Source: Sphingopyxis terrae subsp. terrae NBRC 15098
GTDB lineage: Bacteria; Pseudomonadota; Alphaproteobacteria; Sphingomonadales; Sphingomonadaceae
Length of the DNA stretch: 64,000 nt
Assembly (NCBI RefSeq): GCF_001598815.1
Contig: NZ_BCZQ01000017.1
Coordinates: 124,001 to 188,000, forward strand
Direction of reading: 5' to 3'
Shown here piece by piece: positions 8,711 to 16,933 of this stretch (its first letter is position 1; each line of letters begins with the position of its first letter). The position numbers and the translations under genes are program-made. The notes beneath the pieces are model-generated. The model was not told the DNA's origin. It did no database searches and worked only from the letters and a program-made list of their open reading frames with translations.

Positions 8711-8941
8711 CTACTTTTTCCCGCGGAACCGCTCGAATTTGGCCTTTCCCTCGGCAGTCTCGACCGCGACATTGGCATTGCTGCATTCATCGCCGCGCTT
8801 GTCGCCCGCCGTGCAGCTTTGGACGACGTCGCGTGCCTCATCGAGATTGGCCTCGAAATATTGAACGCTGCGTGGCTCCGGCGGAGCACATGCTGTCAGG
8901 ATCGTCAGGCTGGCGATCGCCAGCATCTTGAAAATGATCAT
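8711..8941 (-). CDS. Small lipoprotein, EexN (entry exclusion)-like
   Basis: A 76-residue lipoprotein with a signal peptide and lipobox ending ILTACAPP, so it should be anchored through Cys to a membrane facing the periplasm. The mature part (VQYFEANLDEARDVVQSC, then GDECSNANVAVETAEG) resembles EexN entry-exclusion lipoproteins, which stop a cell holding a conjugative element from receiving a second copy. GGAGG lies five bases before ATG 8941; an upstream GTG at 8947 is too close to that site. It lies convergent with the MNT-HEPN gene, six bases from its stop. The EexN assignment rests on overall pattern and on the two conserved cysteines, so it is tentative. Confidence 0.5.
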   Translation of the reverse strand: MIIFKMLAIASLTILTACAPPEPRSVQYFEANLDEARDVVQSCTAGDKRGDECSNANVAVETAEGKAKFERFRGKK

Positions 8942-9150
8942 CGTCACCTCCGACGATCAACTCTAGCGTCGGCGACCCGGTCCATGCAGTGGCGATTTGA
9001 GATTTAGAACCAAATTGAGGCTAGTTCTCCGTCCATCGGCCTATGTGAGCCAGTTTTGCGCCATTCTTAGCTCTCTCTCAAGCGTCGCATTGGGCGGCGA
9101 GGCTCAAGGGAACGATTGAGGAAATCCGTCGCAAAAGCTAGTTTGCAACG

Positions 9151-10227
9151 ATGAGCGAACCACCAGCACCGCGCGGACAGCGCCTCGTCACACCATATGC
9201 TTTCATCGATACCGAGGCTTTTCGTGCGGCGGGTCTCGACTGGCAATCGCGAACTTGGTCCAGCCTGATCGATCTAGCGTCGAAGAGCACGCTCGAGCCG
9301 ATCACGACTTCCATCACCACGCGGGAGGTTGAAGCGAGACTTTCGGAAGCGCTGGCGGAGGCGGAAGCAGCAGCGAAGAAGCACGGCGCGATTTTTGGCC
9401 AGCTTGGAGAAAGCGGTCCCTTTGGTGATACCGATCCAGCCGATCGAAAGGCACTGCTTCACGCGCGCTTTCGAGAATTCCTAGCGACAGCAAAATTTAC
9501 CGAAATCCCCCTTGTTGCCGATCACAAAGCGATTTTTGACGATTATTTTGCTGGTGCTGCGCCCTTTGGGGAGGGCAAAAAAAAGAGCGAGTTTCCGGAC
9601 GCCTTTGTGCTGTCGAGCCTCCTCGCCTGGATCCGGCCCGGTCGACCCAGAATATATGTGGTTGGCAAGGATCCGGACTTGGTGAAATTCTGCGAGGGAC
9701 GGGACGATCTGATCCAATTGGACTCCGTTGCCCAGCTTCTCTCGCTGGCTCTGGCGTCAGCCCAGTTGGTGAAGCGTCTTGAAGCGCATGTCCGTGGAGA
9801 CGCGTCCCTGCTCGAAAGGCTGAGGGCACGCCTTAACTCCTATCGTCCGCGCCGTGTCGATATCGAGGTTGAAGATGTCGAGTTCTTCGATCTTGAGATT
9901 TCGAGCGTGTTTCTCGTCGACGAATCCGAGGAGGGACAGGATTTTGTCCTTGAGGTCGAAGTCTTGGCTGAGGTCGAAGCCGACGTTCGTGAGACGGGTC
10001 ATGAGTATGTCATCTCGCGGCGGGGAGAGCCTGATTTGGATATTCGGACTTACCATGCTCGTCCAACTTCCAGCGCGGCTATTTATGTTGAGGTGCTGGT
10101 GTCCGAGGACGATAGTGGCGAAGAGCCAGCCTTGGTGACGACCGATTGGGCTATCACATCGGGCGATATCGAGATCAAATTGCCATCTCAGTTCAGCAGG
10201 CGTGAAATCACCCTCGAGGCGCGGTGA
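9151..10227 (+). CDS. PIN-domain protein (DUF4935-type)
   Basis: Probable metal-dependent RNase of the PIN fold, 358 residues. Residues 15-65 give the start of the domain (YAFIDTEAFRAAGLDW with Asp20, ITTSITTREVEARL), and residues about 125-190 complete it (FDDYFAGAAPFG, SEFPDAFVLSSLLAW, IYVVGKDPDLVKFC), a pattern typical of DUF4935 proteins in which Asp/Glu residues bind the metal. The C-terminal half (about 235-350) is acidic and beta-rich, with no recognised family; it may be a sensor or inhibitor domain. It is a single gene without an obvious antitoxin partner. The start codon has no clear ribosome binding site. A defence or toxin role is inferred from the fold and neighbours. Confidence 0.68.
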   Translation: MSEPPAPRGQRLVTPYAFIDTEAFRAAGLDWQSRTWSSLIDLASKSTLEPITTSITTREVEARLSEALAEAEAAAKKHGAIFGQLGESGPFGDTDPADRKALLHARFREFLATAKFTEIPLVADHKAIFDDYFAGAAPFGEGKKKSEFPDAFVLSSLLAWIRPGRPRIYVVGKDPDLVKFCEGRDDLIQLDSVAQLLSLALASAQLVKRLEAHVRGDASLLERLRARLNSYRPRRVDIEVEDVEFFDLEISSVFLVDESEEGQDFVLEVEVLAEVEADVRETGHEYVISRRGEPDLDIRTYHARPTSSAAIYVEVLVSEDDSGEEPALVTTDWAITSGDIEIKLPSQFSRREITLEAR

Positions 10228-10390
10228 CGCCAAAATCCTTCGTTGACGCCACCGGAGCGTTGCCAGTTTCGACGCTTTCCAGATTTCAGATGAAATTTTT
10301 TCCATTTTTTTAATGCAAATTTTCTGCGCAGCAAATATCAAGGTTTTTCCGAATATTCACTTTTAGGGTGATTTTTGCTGGGCACAAAAT

Positions 10391-11488
10391 ATGGCCGAAT
10401 TTGAAAATTCTCAGCGCGAATTGCTCGATGCGCTTTTGGAGGCGCTTTTGGCGCTGCCGCAGTCGCACGCGCAAATCGAGCGATATGAGGTCGAAATCGG
10501 GCCTCGCGGCCGCGCCGACGCCCTGATCGGCGCATATATCGGCCGCCAGCCGCTCTTATTGCTTGTCGAAATCAAGGCGCAGCTTTTTCCGCGCGATGTG
10601 CGCGAAGCAATCTGGCAGCTTCGGAATAATCAGGCCCATCTCAGCAATTCCGGTGACGACCGGGAAATCATTCCTTTTTTTGTCGCCCGTGCGATCTCGC
10701 CGGGCGCTCGAGAGATTTTTCGGGAAGAGCGCGTCGGATATTACGACCTCGGAGGCTCGCTTTATATTCCGGGGAAAAAGGCATTCATATTTCTCGATAA
10801 ACCGGCTCCGAAAAAAGGGACGAAGAAATTCGATTCCATTTTTCAGGGGCAAAAGGCGCGCGCACTCCATGAAATTTATGAGAGGCGGCAGGACTGGCTG
10901 GGCGTGAAGGATCTCGCCGATGCGAGCGGCGTATCGCCCGCTACGGCTTCCGAGACCCTCACGGAACTCGAACGGCGCGAGTGGGTGGATGTGCAGGGGG
11001 CGGGTCCGTCGAAACAGCGTCGATTGCGCGCCGCACGGCCCCTTCTCGAAGCTTGGACCAGCTATGCGAGCGATCAGAAGGCGCCGACAGTGCGGCGTTA
11101 CTATGTCCCGAAAGGGAGTGACGCACTGGCGCTGGCGCTGCGCCTTGATCGGGCGTGCGACGAGGCGAAAGCCGCCTATGCGGTCACCGGCGAGGTAGCC
11201 GCTCAAATCTATGCCCCCTATCTTTCTTCCATCTCGCAGCTCCGTTGCCGGATCGAGCCCGGGCAGAAGCTGATCGAGGCGCTGCTCAATCTCGACGCCC
11301 GGCCCGTGGCGGAGGGGTGGAATCTCGGTATCATCGAGGCGAAGAGCCGGCGCGATGTCGCGGTCGGCCAACGGATCGATGGCGTCTGCTATGCGCCGCC
11401 GCTGCAGGTCTATCTCGACCTGCTCCAGGCGTCCGGCCGTTCCCGTGAAATGGCGATGCACCTCCGTAGCGAATGTCTGGATAAATAA
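10391..11488 (+). CDS. AbiEi-like antitoxin/regulator with nuclease-like N-terminus
   Basis: First gene of a two-gene unit that resembles a type IV (AbiE-like) toxin-antitoxin pair. In 365 residues, the N-terminus (about 1-130) has a PD-(D/E)XK-like pattern, Asp43 (RADALIGAY) and Glu60-x-Lys62 (LLLLVEIKAQ). The middle (about 155-215) is a winged helix-turn-helix (DWLGVKDLADASGVSPATAS, TELERREWVDV). The rest resembles AbiEi C-terminal regions (YAVTGEVAAQIYAPYLSS). AbiEi proteins repress their own operon and neutralise the AbiEii nucleotidyltransferase. The nuclease-like front is not part of the classic AbiEi layout. The stop overlaps the next start by one base (TAATG), so the two are co-translated. 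Confidence 0.62.
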   Translation: MAEFENSQRELLDALLEALLALPQSHAQIERYEVEIGPRGRADALIGAYIGRQPLLLLVEIKAQLFPRDVREAIWQLRNNQAHLSNSGDDREIIPFFVARAISPGAREIFREERVGYYDLGGSLYIPGKKAFIFLDKPAPKKGTKKFDSIFQGQKARALHEIYERRQDWLGVKDLADASGVSPATASETLTELERREWVDVQGAGPSKQRRLRAARPLLEAWTSYASDQKAPTVRRYYVPKGSDALALALRLDRACDEAKAAYAVTGEVAAQIYAPYLSSISQLRCRIEPGQKLIEALLNLDARPVAEGWNLGIIEAKSRRDVAVGQRIDGVCYAPPLQVYLDLLQASGRSREMAMHLRSECLDK

Positions 11489-12396
11489 TGCCCAAACCAC
11501 AGACGATCAGCGGCTATGAGGACATGGTCACCGACGCGTGCGAGCGCGTACTGGTCACGCTCCTGCGCGGGCTTGGACCATGGAAGGATTCGGTCTTTCT
11601 CGTCGGCGGACTCGCGCCGCGCTATCTCGTGACCGCCAGGCCACCGAAAGTCCCGAAACATGCGGGCACGGGTGACGTCGATATCGTCGTCGACGTCGGA
11701 ATCCTCACGACGACCGAAGCCTACAGTACGCTAGAAGAAAATCTAAAGGCGATGAACTTCGAGCGCGCCGAGAATGAAAAGGGTGCGAAGCAATCCTGGC
11801 GGTGGCGCGCCGAGATCGAGGACGGCACGACGATGATCCTCGAGTTTCTGGCGGACTCGCCGGAACTTGGAGGCGGCAAGGTCAAGGAACTTCCTTCGGA
11901 CGGAAATGTCTCGGCGTTGAACATCCCCCACGCTTCCATGGTGTTCGACCATCACGGGACCGTCGAAATCACGGCGGACCTGCTGAACGGTAAGGGCCGT
12001 GCCACCGAGGTCGTGCGCTACGCTGACATCGTCACCTTCACCTGTCTCAAGGCCTTTGCTTTCGATCAGAGGTTCGAGCGCAAGGATGCGCACGACCTGA
12101 TCTACTGCATCGAGAATCTGGAAGGTGGCGTCGGCGCGGCGCAATCCGCATTCGCGGCTGCACTGACCGGTCCGCATGCCGAGTCGATACGCGAGGCTCT
12201 TACTCGCTTGGCGGCTCGCTTCCGCGATCCCAATCCCGACGAGAGCTATTTGCGCGACGGGCCCGTCGCCGTGGCAAGTTTCGAAGACGACGAAGCCGAT
12301 GTCTCGGCCGACCCCGATCTGCTGAACGCCCGGATCTTGCGGCAGCGACATGCCGCGGAAATTATGGCCGACTTTCTCGGAGCATTTGAAATCTGA
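11488..12396 (+). CDS. AbiEii-like nucleotidyltransferase (putative toxin)
   Basis: Partner of the preceding gene. In 302 residues the nucleotidyltransferase signature is FLVGGLAPRYLV (Gly40-Gly41) followed by GTGDVDIVVDV, with Asp63 and Asp65 as the likely metal ligands. Further conserved blocks are NIPHASMVFDHHGTVEI and CLKAFAFDQRFERKDAHDL, as in AbiEii/DUF1814-type proteins. Such toxins transfer nucleotides to target RNA or protein and arrest growth after phage infection. The start codon overlaps the upstream stop. The C-terminal 80 residues are acidic with no recognised domain. I am fairly sure of the enzyme fold and less so of the biological role. Confidence 0.68.
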   Translation: MPKPQTISGYEDMVTDACERVLVTLLRGLGPWKDSVFLVGGLAPRYLVTARPPKVPKHAGTGDVDIVVDVGILTTTEAYSTLEENLKAMNFERAENEKGAKQSWRWRAEIEDGTTMILEFLADSPELGGGKVKELPSDGNVSALNIPHASMVFDHHGTVEITADLLNGKGRATEVVRYADIVTFTCLKAFAFDQRFERKDAHDLIYCIENLEGGVGAAQSAFAAALTGPHAESIREALTRLAARFRDPNPDESYLRDGPVAVASFEDDEADVSADPDLLNARILRQRHAAEIMADFLGAFEI

Positions 12397-12448
12397 TGAC
12401 GAAGGCTGTGATCGGAGTCATGTTCCGGCGCATTCCAGGAGCTTGACC

Positions 12449-13165
12449 GTGAACAGAGCGATCATAGTCGGCGCGAGTTCGGGGATCGGCCGAGAGCTGG
12501 CGATGCTGCTCTCGCGTCATGGCTACTCGGTTGGCGTCACCGGTCGGCGCCGCGACCTGCTCGCCGATCTCGCTGGCAATTCTTCCGGTTCGATAATCTG
12601 CGAGGCATTCGACGTGGCCGACACGAACGCGATGCAACGCGGGCTCGCCGCTTTGATCGAGCGGCTTGGCGGGCTCGACTTACTGGTGATCAGTGCCGGG
12701 GTCGGCCACATAAATGCCCATCTTGGCTGGGAGGCGGAACGCGAGACGATCACGGTGAACGTGGAGGGGTTCGCGGCCGCGGCCAATATCGGCATGCAGC
12801 ACTTCCTCGCTCAAGGCACGGGGCATCTTGTCGCCATTTCGTCGATCGCGGGATTACGCGGCGGCGGCGATGCGCCCGCCTACAATGCGTCCAAGGCCTT
12901 CGTCTCCAACTACATCGAGGGGCTACGCCAGAACATGGCACGTCGGGGCTTGCCGATTGCAACGACCGACGTGCGGCCCGGCTTCGTCGACACCGCGATG
13001 GCGAAGGGTGACGGGCTCTTCTGGGTTGCTTCGCCTGAAAAGGTGGCGAAGCAGATCTACAGTGCCATTCGCGCCCGCAAATCTCATGCCTATGTCACCA
13101 AACGCTGGAGGCTCGTCGCTGGGCTGATGAAATTTCTGCCGAACGTCATCTACGACCGCCTCTAG
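12449..13165 (+). CDS. Short-chain dehydrogenase/reductase (SDR)
   Basis: NAD(P)-dependent oxidoreductase of 238 residues. The dinucleotide-binding motif GASSGIG lies near the N-terminus (AIIVGASSGIGRELA), followed by LVISAGVGHIN, the catalytic Ser in AISSIAG and the YNASK active-site motif, with RPGFVDTAM after it. This is the classical SDR order. The GTG start at 12449 sits seven bases after AGGAG; no better start exists. Its substrate cannot be deduced. It follows the AbiEii-like gene by about 50 bases in the same direction and ends ten bases short of the convergent STAND gene. It looks like a metabolic gene among defence genes. Confidence 0.85.
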   Translation: MNRAIIVGASSGIGRELAMLLSRHGYSVGVTGRRRDLLADLAGNSSGSIICEAFDVADTNAMQRGLAALIERLGGLDLLVISAGVGHINAHLGWEAERETITVNVEGFAAAANIGMQHFLAQGTGHLVAISSIAGLRGGGDAPAYNASKAFVSNYIEGLRQNMARRGLPIATTDVRPGFVDTAMAKGDGLFWVASPEKVAKQIYSAIRARKSHAYVTKRWRLVAGLMKFLPNVIYDRL

Positions 13166-13175
13166 CCGCTCGCGA

Positions 13176-16112
13176 TCACCGCCCGTGGCAGATTTTGAAT
13201 TTCTTGCCAGAACCGCAGGGACATTTTTCGTTGCGGCCGACCTTTTTCCTCGGCTCAACCTCCCTGGGGGCACCGCGACGCTGATCGAACAGCGCCTGCA
13301 AAGGGGCAGGAATCACAACCTGTCGCTGCGGGGGACCGCCTTTGCGCCGAACCTCGCGAATGATGGCCTTCTGCTCCTGGAATGCCGCGCGATGGTTCGG
13401 ATCCATCGCATCCTCGAACGGCAGCAGCCGCTCGACCTCGTTCGCCGCCGCATCATGGTCGCCGCAGTACGCAAGAACCACCGCATATAGAGCGCGAGCT
13501 TCGAGAACGGGCCCCGCGAGGCCCGCGCCTTGCAAGATGGGGAAGATGTTCCGTTCGAAGGCCTCGCGGGCGCTTATGAAGTCGTTCACCCAGACCAGTT
13601 CTTCGACAAGATCGAGACCAACCCGGACGAATGACTGGTAGGATTGCGACAGTTCGTAGAATTTCATCGCATGGATACGTGCGAGAGTAGATCGCTGGCT
13701 CTTCCGGCCCAAGGCCTGCGCGAAAAGATCGTGACTGTCTGCCAGATGTTTCAGCCGATCGGTGAGATCTTCGTCTTTGGGAAGAAGCTCCCGAAGTTCG
13801 GGGGCGTTCCGTCCTATCACATCGTCGGGCCTGATCCCGAGCTCCCGATAATATTCGCCGATGAGGGCGAGTGCCTCACTTACCGCTGTATCGTTGTCGC
13901 CTAGCTTGAACAGGGCGAGGGCGCGATTGTAACGAAACACGCGCAGATGTTCGGGCTGGTCGGGAAGTCGGTCCGCAACTTGGTCAAGCATGGCCCGGAC
14001 GCCATCAATGTCGCCAAGCTCGGACAAGAGCAACATCCGCTTCATGCCCCAGGCCATCCACTCCTCGTCGCCAAGCTCGTTCGCCCTCAGCAGCGATTCC
14101 ATCTCGTCGACGCGCTCCCGGCCGGCCTCATAATCTCCCTCCCGCAGATCGTTGAAGACCAGGCCGTCGAGCGCCCACAGTCTTGTCTCGGCATCTCCGT
14201 TCGGATCGGCCGCGATCGTCAGCAGATAGGGTTCGATTTCCGGCCAGACCCCGAGTTCGTGGAACAATTCGTCTGTGGCAAACTGCACCAATATTCTCGC
14301 CTGACCGAGAAGCCCGAACAGACGGATGAGCAGTCCTAACTTCGCGAGGCTCCAGTTGGTCCGGATCGAACTTACGATGACCCGCTGCAGCGAGCCCAAG
14401 GCTTTCTGCTCGAAGTCCTGACCCTTTGCCGAGACGTCCGCGTTGCCGAGTATCCTCACCGCGTCGTGAATTTTTAAGCCGCTATTCCCGAATAATTCCA
14501 GCGCACCCGTTGCGGGAAGCGCGCGCAACCGGGCCGTGGCCGCCTTCGCGTCGATGTCGCACGCGGCTTGAAGCAAGGCACTGGCTTCGTCCCTTGAGAG
14601 CGCGACGTCGGCGAGGCTCAGGACCGCAATCGTTTCTCTGTCGGCCGGCGGCAAGCCTTCGAACGCGCGCCTCAGGATAATCTCTTGAGCCGTCTCGACG
14701 ATATTGGTCTGCTGCTCGATATCCGTACAAAAGGCCCGAATATCGCCGCCATATTCGCGCGCCGCGATCGTCGCCGCGTTGAGCACATAAAATGGCAGGC
14801 CTCCGGTAATTCTGGATAGCCGCTCGCAATCGCCGAAATCGGCACGGCAACCAGCATCTCGAACTGCCGCCGCGATAGTGTCTTCGTCCCAGCCGTCCAG
14901 AGTCTCGGCTTGAATATCTAGTCCTGCTTCGAGTTCGGCGATGTGCCGACCCGGTTGGCTCAGCAGGACAAATCGGAGATTGGGGCCCCGTGCTACCAGC
15001 GCCTCTATATCGGCCGCGGGAATGCGGTGGCTGTTATCGATGACGACAGCCGCGTGAAGGCCGTCTTCGCCGAGCTTGATGCTCAGTGCGCTCACCATGT
15101 CCAATCCGCTCGCGCCCGGCAGAAGAATTTCGCCGAGCTTGTCGTTGGAGCGACCGAACATCTTCGCCGCCACTTCGCGTGCTACCGCTGACGCGAGCGC
15201 GGGTCCCGGCGTGTCCCCAACGTCGAGATAGGTGACCGGGAGCGCAGCATGGACCGCGGCCTCGGCCATCCAGGCGGTTTTCCCCGAGCCCGAAAGTCCC
15301 GCTATGATGCGGACGGGCTGGTCACTTAGCAGGGCGGGTTCGTCGATCTGGGCGCGATACACCGGTGGCGGCGCCGGAAGCTGCTGCATCTGGACCACGA
15401 GCTGCTCGAACAGGTCCGGCAATTCCTCGCGGGAAAAACTGTGATCCTCGCGCGGAGGCGTGCCAGCGGATGCGAGCATGACCATGGCGGCCAACTTCCA
15501 GGTCAGCGTCTCCGGCCTGAGCAACCCGAATGGCAGCTGCGCCGCGAGATCCGAGCAATATGCAGCCATACCGGCAACATTGTCGGCAGGTCGAGGCAGG
15601 CAATTGTCGGAGGGCTCAGGACCGCCTGGCCAATGCAGCTCGACATCGTCTGGCCAGTCATCCGCGGCAATCTTCTTGAGCAGGGCTGGCGACGGAGGCG
15701 CATTCGTCGCGATCACGAATCTCGCGTCGCCAGCTCGCAGGCCGTTCTGATGCTCCGCACGTATGTCCTCGAAACGCTCTAGTGCTCCTGAAATATCACT
15801 GGGATTGAGGACGACCTGCCGCGTTTTGACCTGCGCATAGATACGGGCGTCCGGAAGCTGGACTTCGATGTCCTCGTCCCGCTCGACGATGATATGTTCG
15901 GCTCCCGCCTTTCCCGCGAGGAGAAGGCACGCTGCCGCGTAAAGATGCTGGTAGAGGAAACCCCTGTGTACGGCCTCGATCCGGATGAGTTGGCGCTCGT
16001 CGAGAACGAGGAGTTCGTCGACCGGCGGCTGTGGGCGTTCTGCCTCATCCTCCGCGCGGTGATCGGCCGCATTATGACCGGAATTGTCTCCGGGATCTTC
16101 TGACGCGGTCAT
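13176..16112 (-). CDS. Giant STAND NTPase with Cap4/DUF4297-like nuclease and C-terminal SEC-C motif
   Basis: A 978-residue protein with the layout of antiviral STAND (Avs-like) sensors. Residues about 48-100 match the Cap4/DUF4297 dsDNA nuclease family (HRGFLYQHLYAA, VERDEDIEV, AQVKTRQ at 93-99). Residues about 265-480 form a STAND/AAA NTPase: P-loop GLSGSGKT at 272-279, Walker B AAVVIDN, and a later GGLPFYVLNAA block. The remainder is a long helical TPR-like repeat region suited to sensing a ligand. The last 22 residues are a zinc-binding SEC-C motif (KCPCGSGKKFKICHG), unusual at this place. The ATG at 16112 overlaps the upstream stop as ATGA. By analogy it would detect a phage protein and degrade DNA; this is inference. 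Confidence 0.72.
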   Translation of the reverse strand: MTASEDPGDNSGHNAADHRAEDEAERPQPPVDELLVLDERQLIRIEAVHRGFLYQHLYAAACLLLAGKAGAEHIIVERDEDIEVQLPDARIYAQVKTRQVVLNPSDISGALERFEDIRAEHQNGLRAGDARFVIATNAPPSPALLKKIAADDWPDDVELHWPGGPEPSDNCLPRPADNVAGMAAYCSDLAAQLPFGLLRPETLTWKLAAMVMLASAGTPPREDHSFSREELPDLFEQLVVQMQQLPAPPPVYRAQIDEPALLSDQPVRIIAGLSGSGKTAWMAEAAVHAALPVTYLDVGDTPGPALASAVAREVAAKMFGRSNDKLGEILLPGASGLDMVSALSIKLGEDGLHAAVVIDNSHRIPAADIEALVARGPNLRFVLLSQPGRHIAELEAGLDIQAETLDGWDEDTIAAAVRDAGCRADFGDCERLSRITGGLPFYVLNAATIAAREYGGDIRAFCTDIEQQTNIVETAQEIILRRAFEGLPPADRETIAVLSLADVALSRDEASALLQAACDIDAKAATARLRALPATGALELFGNSGLKIHDAVRILGNADVSAKGQDFEQKALGSLQRVIVSSIRTNWSLAKLGLLIRLFGLLGQARILVQFATDELFHELGVWPEIEPYLLTIAADPNGDAETRLWALDGLVFNDLREGDYEAGRERVDEMESLLRANELGDEEWMAWGMKRMLLLSELGDIDGVRAMLDQVADRLPDQPEHLRVFRYNRALALFKLGDNDTAVSEALALIGEYYRELGIRPDDVIGRNAPELRELLPKDEDLTDRLKHLADSHDLFAQALGRKSQRSTLARIHAMKFYELSQSYQSFVRVGLDLVEELVWVNDFISAREAFERNIFPILQGAGLAGPVLEARALYAVVLAYCGDHDAAANEVERLLPFEDAMDPNHRAAFQEQKAIIREVRRKGGPPQRQVVIPAPLQALFDQRRGAPREVEPRKKVGRNEKCPCGSGKKFKICHGR

Positions 16113-16894
16113 CGTGTCGTGAAGGCTGCGACGACCTTGTTCGTCCCGTCCATGAGCAGGCCGCACTGAATGTCGGCGACCAGGACCGTCGAATTCACCG
16201 TGATATCGGTCGGATTGCTGATCGTCGTCTTGCCATAGGGGTAGGTGGCGCGAACGACATTCGGGAGCTTCGGCACGACAACAAAGGCAATCTTGGCTTG
16301 GGGTTTGAAGGCTTGCGCTTCGGCGACGCTCATGGGGACGGTCCCGATGACGCCACCCTTGTTGGCGATGAAAAGCTCTTCGCCATAGCGCGCCGGTTCA
16401 CCCTCGAAGATCGCCTTCTCGGTCCGGGTAATCTTGCTGATGGTGGCCTTCGCCCCGAAGCCATTCTGCGCGGAATAGGTGCCGGTCGTGACCTCGCTGC
16501 TCGAAATCGTCACGTCGAGGTTGCTGAGGGTGCTGGCCTTCGGACTTTCGACTTTTGCATAATAGAAGGTGTCCCAAGCGCTGAAGTTCGTATTGTCAAA
16601 CAGGTAGGACTTCACCTCGAAGGCTCCGAGATCGGCATTATAGGCCAGATATTCCGCGCCTTCGATCTTCTTCGAGATGATGAGGGGGCCGGAGCCGCCC
16701 GCTGCTGCGAGCCGGGCGCGGTATGCATCGCTGGTCTCGAATTCGTCCTTCGGCGCGACGGGCTTGATGGACGCTATAGCCTGGTCGAAGGTCTGCGGTT
16801 GCACCGTGGTGCCTGTATAGGCTGTGCAGCCCGATTGCGCCTGCGCCAGTCCCGGCGCGCAGATCAGCGCCGCAGCCAGAATGATTTTCCTCAT
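16109..16894 (-). CDS. Secreted/periplasmic protein of unknown family
   Basis: A 261-residue protein with a clear Sec signal peptide (MRKIILAAALICAPGLAQAQ). The mature chain is beta-rich, with no motif I recognise; it has two cysteines (SGCTAYTG near the start, DIQCGLLMDG near the end) that could form one disulfide. It sits between the TrlF-like gene (39 bases upstream) and the STAND gene, whose start it overlaps by ATGA, so all three are probably one transcript. A periplasmic protein inside what looks like a cytoplasmic defence operon is odd. It could be an unrelated passenger or a component that acts at the cell surface. Confidence 0.6.
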   Translation of the reverse strand: MRKIILAAALICAPGLAQAQSGCTAYTGTTVQPQTFDQAIASIKPVAPKDEFETSDAYRARLAAAGGSGPLIISKKIEGAEYLAYNADLGAFEVKSYLFDNTNFSAWDTFYYAKVESPKASTLSNLDVTISSSEVTTGTYSAQNGFGAKATISKITRTEKAIFEGEPARYGEELFIANKGGVIGTVPMSVAEAQAFKPQAKIAFVVVPKLPNVVRATYPYGKTTISNPTDITVNSTVLVADIQCGLLMDGTNKVVAAFTTR

Positions 16895-16933
16895 TGGTTT
16901 TGCTCCCCCTTGAGCCCGTGCAAAATATTGAGA

